Made by a program: the position numbers and the translations under genes | Shown: positions 1 through 7,609 of the stretch, in pieces | Layout of the letters: every line of letters starts with the position of its first letter | Position numbering within the stretch: position 1 is the stretch's first letter | DNA from: Penaeus vannamei | Lineage: Eukaryota; Arthropoda; Malacostraca; Decapoda; Penaeidae | Assembly: GCF_042767895.1 (NCBI RefSeq) | Contig: NC_091576.1 | Location: 16,943,114-16,953,113 of the forward strand | DNA: 10,000 nucleotides | Direction: 5' to 3' | The notes under the pieces: model-generated | What the model was told of the DNA's origin: nothing | The model's database searches: none | What the model saw: the letters and a program-made list of their open reading frames with translations, nothing else

Positions 1-36
1 TAAAATTCGCAACTCGTACTGGCCTTATTGTTGTTG

Positions 37-262
37 CCAAAGACTATATAAGAAAGAGAGGAAAGCACTTATTACACCAGTTAAAAAAAAAAAAAAAAGT
101 GAGGCCTAAAACTTGTTCACATAGTAGACTATCCACCAGCCGTTGGGGCTCAGAGACTTTTGCCAGACTATATACGTATATAATCTTATATAGTGTATAT
201 AGTCTATATCTAAAGTGGATCTTGAACGTACATAATAGATTATATACGTATACATAGTCTTT
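37..262. repeat. AT-rich block with inverted AGACTATATA motifs
   Basis: AGACTATATAC at 165-175 is repeated inverted as GTATATAGTCT at 195-205, giving a stem of 11 bp with a 19-base loop. Related copies are AGACTATATAAG near 40-51 and TATATACGTATAC ending in ATAGTC near 242-259. The block holds no credible reading frame. It could be a degraded terminal repeat of a mobile element or simply AT-rich DNA. Confidence 0.4.
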
Positions 263-323
263 GCTTTTGCCATGCTTTCCTATCTGTCGTATATATATTT
301 TTTGGTTGTTGTTCCTCTTCCAG

Positions 324-481
324 TCGTTCTACATTCTGCCACCTGGGGCGCTCGGATCACAAGGATCGTTCATATACACCGATTCGGTGTGACGTCACGA
401 GTCGGAGTCGCCATTCCACTTGATGAAAAACCCATCGCTCGCAGATACATCGCTATCAACGTGAAGGAAAATGTCGTATGA
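324..481 (+). CDS. Candidate 3'-terminal coding exon, unrecognised product
   Basis: A strong acceptor, a long T/C run ending in CTCTTCCAG, lies immediately upstream at 309-323. After two leading bases (so the preceding intron would be phase 1) the frame reads VLHSATWGARITRIVHIHRF, continues through RVGVAIPLDEKPIARRY, and stops at TGA 479-481. That is 51 complete codons. AATAAA follows at 632-637, about 150 bases after the stop, as expected for a 3' UTR. The upstream exons would lie left of the window. I recognise no domain. A competing 87-codon frame on the minus strand (633-370) overlaps it without obvious splice or start support. The call rests on splice signal, open frame and poly(A) signal only; it could be a repeat remnant. 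Confidence 0.32.
390..397. promoter_or_regulatory. Perfect CRE palindrome TGACGTCA
   Basis: The sequence is GTGACGTCAC at 389-398, a full cAMP-response element (CREB/ATF family site). It falls inside the candidate exon at 324-481, so it may be coincidental. A second full site is at 4690-4697. Function is inferred from motif identity only. Confidence 0.3.
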
Positions 482-764
482 ATACTTTGATTCTTCAAAA
501 ACCGAAGTGAAAAGGTGATATGAAGCAAAACTAGAAGCTGTGTAGCTAAAAGAGTACTCATACCGAAATCTGGATCGACGATCCTTCGAAATGACCTAAA
601 ATTGAATATTCTGACATCTACGACTTCTATCAATAAAGCAGATGATAATAATAATTATATAATAACATAATTTGCTACAGTAATGTATGGTGTTTAGCTA
701 TATAGAATATTTTTCTGTGAAATCAGTGCCATTTCCTAATATCACTTTCCTTCCCATTTACTAG
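482..764 (+). other. Candidate 3' UTR and intergenic/intronic sequence
   Basis: There is no credible coding frame on the plus strand. It contains AATAAA at 632-637, then an AT-rich stretch, and ends in a pyrimidine-rich tract (CACTTTCCTTCCC near 744-756) leading to TTTACTAG at 757-764, which acts as an acceptor for the next candidate exon. Confidence 0.35.
632..637 (+). terminator. AATAAA polyadenylation signal
   Basis: A canonical AATAAA lies 150 bases after the stop of the 324-481 candidate exon. AATAAA is common by chance in AT-rich DNA, so it counts only as support for that exon. Confidence 0.35.
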
Positions 765-988
765 GTGTTTATACAAAGGAGACAATGAAGTCACGTATAG
801 GCCTAAAAGCGCACATCGCATTTTTCTCTCTCCTCAATAATTTGACCTCAAGAAATAAGCCCTCTTCAGTTGTTTCTTCTGTTGGACCATATGACATTTC
901 TGACACAGAGGCAACAGACAACTGTATACCTGCTTTGTTTTCATTTAATGGACAGTGCTTGAAGGCACTTGGGATAAACTCTGGGTGA
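765..988 (+). CDS. Candidate 3'-terminal exon or short ORF, unrecognised product
   Basis: The acceptor is TTCCTTCCCATTTACTAG, ending at 764. Two leading bases then open a frame VYTKETMKSRIGLKAH that runs to TGA 986-988. An internal ATG at 785 would give a 67-residue protein. The later part (SSVVSSVGPYDISDTEATDN) is polar and acidic, ends ...CLKALGINSG, and does not look like translated simple repeat. AATAAA follows at 1054-1059, 66 bases after the stop. The leading-base count matches the exon at 324, so both could be alternative last exons of one gene. No family is recognised. It could also be a fragment of a transposable-element ORF. Confidence 0.3.
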
Positions 989-1053
989 AGTGGATCCGGG
1001 GATGGTTTGTCTGTAAATATACATTATGATAAATCAATTTACTACAAAAAAGG

Positions 1054-1059
1054 AATAAA
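1054..1059 (+). terminator. AATAAA polyadenylation signal
   Basis: The AATAAA lies inside GGAATAAAATG, 66 bases after the stop codon of the 765-988 frame, which is a normal stop-to-signal spacing for a short 3' UTR. Confidence 0.35.
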
Positions 1060-1304
1060 ATGAAAATAGAATTGCTTTTGTGCTTTTTAAAATATATGTC
1101 TACTGCCAAAACATAATGTCGACAATGTTGATCTTGTTTGGCCTTGATAGGTAGTGTAGATAGACACGAGTTTGAAAGTAATCTGTCTCTGGAATTTGAA
1201 AAGGTGTAATGTATTAATGAGTAGATCAATAATATGTTCTGAGATGTAAACATTTTCCACCAGTTGCCCAAGCACTCCCATCAGCGTTCATGCATTCCAT
1301 GGCC

Positions 1305-1450
1305 TGCAACAGGAACAACGAAGGGAAGGACAAGAAAAAATACACGAATATGCCGAAGGCCTTTTCACTATACCCTGGCGAAGCAATAGTGAAAAGGCCT
1401 TCGGCATATTCGTGTGTTTTCTTGCCCTTCCCTTCGTTGTTTCTGTTGCA
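1305..1450. repeat. Long near-perfect inverted repeat (hairpin)
   Basis: The left arm, 1305-1371, begins TGCAACAG and ends CTTTTCACTAT. The right arm, 1386-1450, is its reverse complement with about three mismatches and a 2-base gap. The loop is 14 bases (1372-1385). The arm core contains GAATATGCCGAAGGCC. A transcript from either strand would fold into a duplex of about 65 bp. The open frames across it (1290-1571 plus, 1226-1492 minus) come from the symmetry of the arms and are not separate evidence for genes. It could be a fold-back element, a long-hairpin RNA source, or a recent inverted duplication. Confidence 0.9.
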
Positions 1451-1521
1451 ATTCCACATTTCATGGCCTGTAGGCCTACCCATCGCTTCCATTATTCAGG
1501 TTTCTTTTCGCGATCTGGGAA

Positions 1522-1556
1522 TATATAAAAGGTTAAACTTTTCTTTTCCATCATGT
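1522..1556 (+). promoter_or_regulatory. Candidate TATA/Inr core promoter
   Basis: TATATAAAAGG at 1522-1532 is a strong TATA match. TCATGT at 1551-1556 lies about 30 bases downstream, where an arthropod initiator is expected (A near 1553). No convincing coding exon follows directly: the ATG at 1553 is followed at once by TGA. It may be a chance match in AT-rich DNA, or the promoter of a noncoding transcript or of a mobile element. Confidence 0.28.
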
Positions 1557-2038
1557 GATTCGAACAACTAACGACAACACAGTTCCTTAGCATTTTCACG
1601 CAAAAAAACGAAATTCTCAGAAAAATTCAGCGACTTTTTAAGCAAAGCGCAGTGATTTTTCGAACGAACGAGGGTTTGTTTTCACCAAGTGCTCGTTGCT
1701 AGGGGCGGTTGCTAGGCGTTACCGAATCGGTCTATATGATGATGTGTATATAAAATACTGTATATAATCACGTAATCATCTTAACATATCATTGGTATTC
1801 ATAATATGGGACTGAAGTGTACTCTTATCCTAACAACCTCGTACTGCATATTGTTTATTTCAATACATACTTGAAATTTGATGTAATAATAGTTGTTTGT
1901 TTGTGTATGTGTGTGTGTGTGTGAATAAACAGACGTTAAGAAGAATGCCATTCACCCTTTTTCTGCGATTCTTGCTGGAGCATCAGGTTGCATCCATTCC
2001 GCCATCCCGCTTTTGTAATTTAAGTATTGTATATATTT
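1557..2038. other. No gene recognised
   Basis: This stretch holds the tandem GTTGCTAGG motif and a (GT)n microsatellite at 1909-1922, but otherwise nothing I can identify. The 60-codon frame beginning at 1897 starts inside the GT repeat and ends inside the mobile element, so it is not a gene. Confidence 0.6.
1695..1716 (+). promoter_or_regulatory. Tandem GTTGCTAGG motif, X-box-like
   Basis: GTTGCTAGG occurs at 1695-1703 and again at 1708-1716; the second is followed by CGTTACC. GTTGCTAGG resembles a half of the RFX X-box (GTTGCC..GGCAAC type). A full palindromic X-box is not present, so regulatory use is only a possibility. Confidence 0.2.
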
Positions 2039-2310
2039 ACCTCCGCCAAGGAGGTTATGTTTTTGGTAGCGTTGCTTAGTTAGTTTGTTCGTTTGTTAAC
2101 AGAATAACTCAAAACGTTATTAATGGATTTTTTTTTTTTTACCAGGGATGTGTCTTAGCCAAAATAGATGTCATTAGATTTTGGTGGTTATCCGGATCAT
2201 GATACGGATTCAGGATTTTTTAAAATGAGATACCCCTATTGCAAATGCAACTCAAAAAGTTTTGTACAGATTTTTATGAAAGTTTTACCTGAGGTTTGTG
2301 TTGGCTTAAC
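2039..2310 (+). mobile_element. Left portion of a widespread invertebrate repeat
   Basis: It begins ACCTCCGCCAAGGAGG and runs through TTATGTTTTTGG, GTTTGTTCGTTTGTTAACAG, ATAACTCAAAACGTTAT, ATTAGATTTTGGTGG, TTATCCGGATC and CAGGATTTTTTAAAATG. I know this order of phrases from a dispersed repeat found in many marine invertebrate genomes. It encodes no protein here. The copy is diverged, and the family-like order fades after about 2310. I do not give it a name because I cannot check one. Confidence 0.6.
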
Positions 2311-2359
2311 TTACGCACCCGTCGGTCAGAACCTCAAAGTTCGACACGTATTCGACGCC

Positions 2360-3490
2360 TAATCTTGACCCAATGTTATTGCTTCACAGATATATTCTGA
2401 TCTATCTTAAACGAAAAGGAAACAAAGAAAATCGAATCTTGAACGGATACTTTGGTTCTGAAAGTGAATAGGCTTCGAATATTGTTCAAACCGGTAATAA
2501 TCCATAAACAAGAGATAAAAGCCCCATGCACGAATTTTCCCGTGAGGAAGTCAGACACTCGCCACCCGGCTGACGATCGAGTTGATCAGCAGGCCAGCAT
2601 GCTGTCCAGTACGACTTGTGGTGTTATGATATACCGATGTAATGATTCACAAGATATTTTTATAGGGAGGCACAAGGTAGCTGTCAACACCAATATTATT
2701 TGAAATATTCTTATTTTAGACATAACCATAATTAGTTCTGACATCTCATGTTTTACAATATTTTTGCTGTTGGGAAACGATGGAAAATAATAATACATCA
2801 TTCGTTAGATTATACAAGGTGTCCCTATAATGGAGATTCTACTGTAATGTAATTTCCTGAGAGTGATAGCCCGCTGCTCCTGAGTGAAGGGTCCAATCCC
2901 TGATTCAGTCAAAAGCTGGAAAATCTTCCTTTGAATTCCAATCATGGATCCCATATTTCCCCTTTTTGGAAACGGCTTTGTGACCATGAGGATCCCTAGT
3001 CCTTTTTATTTCTGACAGCAGGTTACTTCTGTATTAGGATCTTGTAAGACCCTCGACTCTCTTAAAGATTGTGGCTTCTCAGTCTTGATACTCCTGGGTC
3101 ACGCAAAACCAGCCCTAGCCTACCGTGCTGTGGCTCTGGAGAAAAAAATCTCTTAATTGGGGGTCAAAATCTCATGTAAAGTGATGACTCCTCACTTAAC
3201 GTATTCCCACCATGTATGAACCTAAACTGGATCTTGTAAGCACAGGGCAAGCATGAATGGAGGATGAATCTTCTCCCAATTTTTTTCAACATAAAGTGAA
3301 TATAGGTGAATGCTTGAGGAGGGGGGGGGTGTTCTGATTGACGGGAACATTATATGCCATTGACTTTTAGTGGTCATCAGGAATTTTCTAGATGATTGTA
3401 TAAGTACCCCTATTACCTGTACGGGTCACGTGTACTTCAGAAAGAGGTGATTTTAATGTAATTCTTCAAAAATATCTATACTGCATTAAT
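2360..3490. other. Unexplained unique-looking sequence between the two repeat ends
   Basis: No frame here looks coding. The longest candidates (2452-2703 plus, 2586-2801 minus, 2805-2987 minus) have no start, splice or composition support. At 2814 TACAAGGTGTCCC resembles one terminal repeat of Tc1/mariner-type elements, but no partner was found. Near 2889 GGGTCCAATCCC is a poor tRNA B-box match with no A box. A poly-G run of nine lies at about 3322-3330. The stretch could be an insertion within the repeat or simply intergenic. Confidence 0.5.
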
Positions 3491-3497
3491 GACACTT

Positions 3498-3537
3498 ACC
3501 TTGGCGGAGATATGCAGTCTCTTGGTGCTTCTAGTTT
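3498..3537 (+). mobile_element. Right end of the same invertebrate repeat
   Basis: The phrase ACCTTGGCGGAG at 3498-3509 is the reverse complement of the CTCCGCCAAGG start at 2041. It is followed by a diverged form of the known tail, ending GGTGCTTCTAGTT at about 3524-3536. Whether this belongs to the same copy as 2039-2310, opened by a 1.1-kb insertion, or is a separate fragment cannot be decided by eye. Confidence 0.55.
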
Positions 3538-3540
3538 TAA

Positions 3541-4284
<744 letters not shown>

Positions 4285-4339
4285 GCTCATTATTTAACTG
4301 GTTTCGGCCATTAGTCCACTGTATGAAATATAAGTACAA

Positions 4340-4450
4340 CTCTCTTTCCTTGTTTGTTTGTCTGTCTCTTTCTTTCTCTCCCTCTCCCTTCTTTCCTCCC
4401 TCCCTCCCTCCCACCCCTCTCTCTCTCTCTCTCTGTTTCTCTCTGTCTCC
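4340..4450. repeat. Polypyrimidine tract
   Basis: The plus strand is almost wholly C and T, including TCCC repeats near 4396-4411 and a CT run near 4418-4434. It is a degenerate simple repeat. On the other strand it translates into an Arg/Glu/Gly-rich artefact. Confidence 0.9.
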
Positions 4451-4639
4451 TAATTTGATAAGTTTGAGGCTAATTAAGACTTTTTGCGACCTGTAAGTGC
4501 ATTCAGACACAAGCGTGATGAGGATGATATGAATGCACTAAGACATCCTACAGGAACTATTTCCAAGCCTTACCACCCCGTACCCTGACGAATACTAAAC
4601 AAGAAAACAGATAAAAAAGGGGGAATATTGCATTAAGCC

Positions 4640-4810
4640 CGGGTGGCATGGCAAGCCTCGCCCGGCCATGAAATCTCCACAGTGAATTATGACGTCATTG
4701 ACTTTGAGACGATCCTCCCGAGCGGGTCTCGAAGATTTTCCTGCAGTCTGCTTCGCTCTCGCCGTCAGTGAACACCGACGGAAAGCACGTCGCACGCTCT
4801 GGCTCCGGGT
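4640..4810 (+). promoter_or_regulatory. GC-rich, CpG-containing candidate promoter with CRE and TCAGT initiator
   Basis: The GC content rises sharply relative to the flanks. A perfect CRE, TGACGTCA, lies at 4690-4697. TCAGT at 4765-4769 matches the arthropod initiator (A at 4767). No TATA box sits about 30 bases upstream, and the downstream element is a poor match. The stretch ends about 260 bases before the ATG of the secreted-peptide exon, which has its own acceptor just upstream, so a short noncoding first exon here is plausible. The initiation site is an inference; a minus-strand frame (4795-4595) over the same bases is probably a shadow of the GC-rich DNA. Confidence 0.3.
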
Positions 4811-5067
4811 GTTTAGTATAGAATATCTGTGATTAGATCTTCATTTATTATATCACTGAGTACTGAGAGAAGTTGATAATATACTTAAATTTCTAACCTG
4901 AAGGTCTGTGCACTTAGGCTTTCCGGCGCAGTGCTTCGTGTCGCGCCATGCTTTTATCTGGCTGGGCTTCGGAAGGGCGCTCCTTCTGCCCGGAACGACA
5001 TGGTCTCGCGCCTCCGACTTCGTGCAGGGAGAGCGACTGACTCCCTTTCCTCTCGCAGGTCGCGACG

Positions 5068-5164
5068 ATGAGACTGTCTTCCCTGGCGTGGCTGGCGTGC
5101 GCGGTCGTGGTGCTGTGCGCTTGCGTCGTCGCTGGTTCCAGCAGATGGCACCAATATCCGTGCA
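5068..5164 (+). CDS. Secreted peptide gene, exon 1 (signal peptide)
   Basis: ATG 5068 begins MRLSSLAWLACA followed by VVVLCACVVA and then GSSRWHQYPC. This is a textbook secretory signal: basic residue at position 2, a hydrophobic core, and a likely cleavage after the VVA around residue 22. A pyrimidine-rich acceptor, CTCCCTTTCCTCTCGCAG, ends at 5058, so at least one noncoding exon should lie upstream. The exon leaves one base before a donor CA|GTTAGT at 5165 (phase 1); without splicing, a stop follows at 5167-5169. A weaker alternative donor in the same phase, G|GTTCCA, lies at 5134 and would drop the GSSRWHQYPC segment. Joined to 5417-5469 and 6798-6908, the product is 86 residues: about 64 mature, two Cys, net charge near +7, two W in the last 11 residues. 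I do not recognise the family. A small secreted peptide (hormone-like or defence-like) is the natural reading, not proven. Confidence 0.5.
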
Positions 5165-5184
5165 GTTAGTGGATGATTGCGTTT

Positions 5185-5185
<1 letters not shown>

Positions 5186-5247
<62 letters not shown>

Positions 5248-5300
5248 CTCTCTCTCTGTATGTTTGTGTGTGTGTGTGGAGAGAGAGAGAGAGAGGGAGA
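5186..5300. repeat. Microsatellite (CT)n-(TG)n-(GA)n in intron 1
   Basis: A CT tract at 5186-5257 (with two TTT interruptions) is followed by a TG run at 5265-5278 and a GA run at 5279-5300. It begins 21 bases after the proposed exon 1 donor. Because CU and GA runs are complementary, the intron transcript could fold on itself. The ERER/SLSL frames crossing it are artefacts. Confidence 0.97.
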
Positions 5301-5416
5301 TTGGTATATATATTTTTTGATATGCAAAGAGACATAGTTAAGTAAACATATGTATTTGCACACACGCGTAAATGTCTATGTATTTATATCTAATGTACCA
5401 CATTTTCCATTCAAAG

Positions 5417-5469
5417 GTTACCGTACTGGATATGCTTCTGGAGGACGTGATGCCTTATACCCGTCTGTG
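5417..5469 (+). CDS. Secreted peptide gene, exon 2
   Basis: The exon is 53 bases, between an acceptor CATTTTCCATTCAAAG ending at 5416 and an excellent donor GTG|GTAAGAC at 5470. Completing the exon 1 codon (A+GT gives Ser), it reads YRTGYASGGRDALYPSV and ends in phase 0. A second frame, VTVLDMLLEDVMPYTRL, is also open and looks at least as protein-like, but it would need a phase-0 donor in exon 1, and none of quality is visible. The third frame has a stop. The phase match is therefore supportive rather than conclusive. Intron 1 is 252 bases. Confidence 0.4.
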
Positions 5470-5694
5470 GTAAGACTTGGCTTGTGTTTCCGTCACTGAG
5501 GAAAGTAGTGAGTGAATCCGCAATGCAAGAAGTAATGCGTGTATATCATATACTTTTTGTCTCCTTGTAAAAGTTGATTTGCGGGTCGCTGCAGATGAAT
5601 GTAATTTTACGAAGGAAATGTAAGCTTTAGTGAATAGACTAGTGAATTGAATGGTTTTGAGAATTTATGAATCTATTAACTTTGCAATTTGTTG

Positions 5695-5905
5695 ATTATC
5701 ATTTTCATTATCGTTACTATTATTATTGTTATTGTTATTACAATCAACATCACTATCACCATTATTGTCTATATTATTATAATCATTATTGTTATTAATT
5801 TTCTTATCATTGTTATTATTATTATTATCAGTATTTTTATCATTGGCATTATTTTTGCCATTATTCTTATTATTTTATCTTATCATGATCATCATTATTG
5901 TTACT
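5695..5905. repeat. Degenerate ATT/ATC trinucleotide repeat in intron 2
   Basis: There are many ATT, ATC and GTT units with irregular interruptions. The overlapping frames (5689-6003 and 5789-6034) translate into strings of Ile, Val and Leu that imitate membrane segments; I treat them as repeat artefacts, not genes. Confidence 0.9.
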
Positions 5906-6468
5906 ACCAAGGTACATATAACCAGGTTGCTGCGCTTGAAAATGACTTTTTCCCAAAAAAATTCCAACGGGTTAATGGTAACGAACTCTGTTATCACAAA
6001 TAAAAGCGAGCAATCTTGGCATTACTTCTGCTAAGTATAGACAGTGCCGAGGCGCACTCTGATTGGCTAAGTGTGGTGACAGTAGCATTATTAGCTCCAC
6101 CCAATTTTTTGAACCTAACAATTTGTAAGATATTTTAGTGTTATTTCAATGTATTTTCTTTAAGAATGGTTCAGCAATAACAATGTGGAAAAGAGATCGA
6201 AAACAGAACCAAGAAGAAAAAAAAGAAATAAAGACACTGAATATTTGCAACGAATAAATGTGATTAGGTGGGGCTTAGAAGTTGCAAACTAGGGTTTTCA
6301 TGAAGATACAGTGGTTATACATGTGTAAAGATACATCTTTATACTATTATCATAATCAATATGAGCTTTAACAGCCGCAGAAAGTTTGTCTTTTATCTGT
6401 ATATTTATTTAAATAACATTTCCAAGAAAGTGATTTAAGTTTTTGAACACAAAACCTTCATTCTCGTT
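5906..6468. other. Intron 2 interior, no exon recognised
   Basis: It lies between exons 2 and 3 of the secreted-peptide gene. An inverted CCAAT-type motif, GATTGGCT, lies at 6061-6068, followed by AGCTCCACCC near 6094-6103. A loosely matching inverted AGGTGGGGCTTAG near 6266-6278 could mark ends of a decayed small element, but the match is weak. Nothing coding was found. Confidence 0.5.
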
Positions 6469-6592
6469 TGTGTGTGTGTGTGTGTTATTTTCCCATGCAC
6501 TGAAGAAAACTGAAATTGAGCTTTTACGACGAGTAATATCTTCTACGCCGCTTTTGCGACAGCCCTGTACACGCTCACACACATACACACAA

Positions 6593-6654
<62 letters not shown>

Positions 6655-6685
6655 CATACAGAAATATTATGTATATATATATGTA

Positions 6686-6740
<55 letters not shown>
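6469..6740. repeat. (TG)n, (CA)-rich and two long (AT)n tracts
   Basis: TG repeats occupy 6469-6484, a CA-rich run about 6575-6591, TA repeats 6599-6647, and AT/GTAT repeats 6668-6739. The 101-codon frame from 6443 to 6748 is the translation of these tracts. They lie in intron 2 and end about 60 bases before the exon 3 acceptor. Confidence 0.95.
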
Positions 6741-6743
<3 letters not shown>

Positions 6744-6797
6744 AATAAATACAGAAATATATACAGCTAATGAAAGTAACCCCGCCTCCTCTTCCAG

Positions 6798-6908
6798 GGC
6801 GCCCTATTCAAGAGCGCTTCACCTGGCCAAGCAAGCCCGCGCATCGTCTTCGGACCCCCGATCAACCGCCGCTGTCGCGAGTGGTCCAGATGGTCCTTTT
6901 ACCACTGA
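6798..6908 (+). CDS. Secreted peptide gene, exon 3 (C-terminal)
   Basis: The acceptor CCTCCTCTTCCAG ends at 6797 and is the start of a sharp GC-rich island. Continuing in phase 0 from exon 2, the frame reads GALFKSASPGQASPRIVFGP, then PINRRCREWSRWSFYH, and stops at TGA 6906-6908. It carries one Cys, a dibasic RR next to it (a possible prohormone cleavage site, inferred), and the W/R-rich tail. All three frames are open here: the alternative joining exon 2's VTVLDML frame would end at 6960, so reading frame alone does not decide. No near canonical poly(A) signal is visible downstream, which leaves open further splicing. Intron 2 is 1328 bases. Confidence 0.4.
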   Translation, partial: GALFKSASPGQASPRIVFGPPINRRCREWSRWSFYH

Positions 6909-7070
6909 TCCGATTCAACGTTTTACGAATAAGAGGCTGTCAACTCCATCATTTTTGTGACGGACACTGATCTAGGAGAAAAAAAAGGATAATAATGATA
7001 AGAAGAAAATAGAGAAAAAGAAAATGGATCGAGCTACTATTGTTTCATTTCTGAAGCCAACAAAAATTAT

Positions 7071-7514
7071 GGCGGCCATCTTGGGAGTGACCACCTTGCA
7101 GTGGGATTATAGTTTGTAAAGTAGACTTTGATGAGAGTAGAAATTTTACATTTTATGATCATGTATGGTATAGGCAGGGTGATTTGGTACCTTTGGTAAT
7201 GTTTAGGGAAGGGGCCTGGGATATGATGAAGAAAAGATCGAAAAATATGCTGGGAAAATGTTTTATTTCGGCAACTTTGGAAGCGAATTTAGGAAATACA
7301 AAGAAGTCAGAACAATTTTTGTCTAACCTAACACCTGCGCATCGCCCATAATGTACGCACCGCAACCTAAATGATTCCTCTTCAATTTGTATGGATGCTA
7401 GATAGATGTTCCAATGTAACGACCAATTATGCAGTCATTTAGCAACGTTATATGGAGGTGACCACTGCAGTTACAGAGGTGCAGTGCGCAAAGTGGTCAC
7501 ACCAAGATGGCGCC
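7071..7514. mobile_element. MITE-like element with YY1-like terminal inverted repeats
   Basis: The left end, 7071-7098, reads GGCGGCCATCTTGG then AGTGACCACCTTGC. The reverse complement of 7487-7514 reads GGCGCCATCTTGG then TGTGACCACTTTGC. That is an inverted pair of about 28 bases with roughly 24 identities. The right end also has an inner inverted repeat: GTGACCACTGCAG (about 7459-7471) facing CTGCAGT-like and GTGGTCAC sequence (to 7500). No target duplication is obvious. The interior is AT-rich, with a short plus-strand frame (AWDMMKKRSKNMLGK region, about 7216-7260) too short to call. The element is about 444 bp and non-autonomous. Confidence 0.55.
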
Positions 7515-7608
7515 GAACTCGTATTCAAATTTTGGCGCCCAAAACCAAGAGGTTGTTCGATCCAGTTTTTTGAGATCACTGGTGACGGCGATTTCTTCCT
7601 ATTTGTGA
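7507..7608 (+). CDS. Short ORF starting inside a YY1-like site, doubtful
   Basis: ATG 7507 sits in CCAAGATGGCGCC, a good initiation context that also matches the YY1-type CAAGATGGCG motif often found over start codons in animals. The frame reads MAPNSYSNFGAQNQEVVRSS, continues FLRSLVTAISSYL and stops at 7606-7608 (33 residues). An E2F-type site, TTTTGGCGCC, lies at 7530-7539, and a possible donor ACTG|GTGACG at 7581 would make it a first exon. The start lies inside the terminal repeat of the MITE, so it may be coincidence. Confidence 0.15.
   Translation: MAPNSYSNFGAQNQEVVRSSFLRSLVTAISSYL
7530..7539. promoter_or_regulatory. E2F-like site TTTTGGCGCC
   Basis: TTTTGGCGCC matches the E2F consensus TTTSSCGC. 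It is close to the YY1-like sequence at 7503-7513, just outside the MITE's right end. No transcription unit is confirmed. Confidence 0.25.
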
Positions 7609-7609
7609 T

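Noticed and set aside
1226..1571. Similar open frames on the two strands around 1300-1450
   Set aside because: They are mirror images caused by the long inverted repeat, not independent genes.
2814..2830. Mariner-type terminal repeat TACAAGGTGTCCC
   Set aside because: No inverted partner and no transposase fragment found, so a single short match is not enough.
2875..2905. Possible tRNA or tRNA-derived SINE (GGGTCCAATCCC)
   Set aside because: It resembles a B box only loosely; no A box at the right distance and no cloverleaf.
4853..5365. A 170-codon minus-strand frame and a 145-codon plus-strand frame over the peptide exon region
   Set aside because: Much of each is the CT/GA microsatellite, and the rest is out of frame with the signal-peptide ORF and crosses its splice sites. 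They are open because the DNA is GC-rich.
5689..6034. Hydrophobic frames that look like membrane proteins
   Set aside because: The Ile/Val/Leu strings arise from the ATT/ATC repeat; only a short non-repeat tail remains.
6061..6278. Pair GATTGGCT...AGCTCCACCC and inverted AGGTGGGGCTTAG as ends of a small element
   Set aside because: The inverted match is about 12 of 15 with no extension and no target duplication.
6443..6748. A 101-codon frame
   Set aside because: It is almost wholly TG, CA and AT repeat translation.
7159..7365. 68-codon minus-strand frame
   Set aside because: It lies wholly inside the MITE-like element with no motif or splice support.
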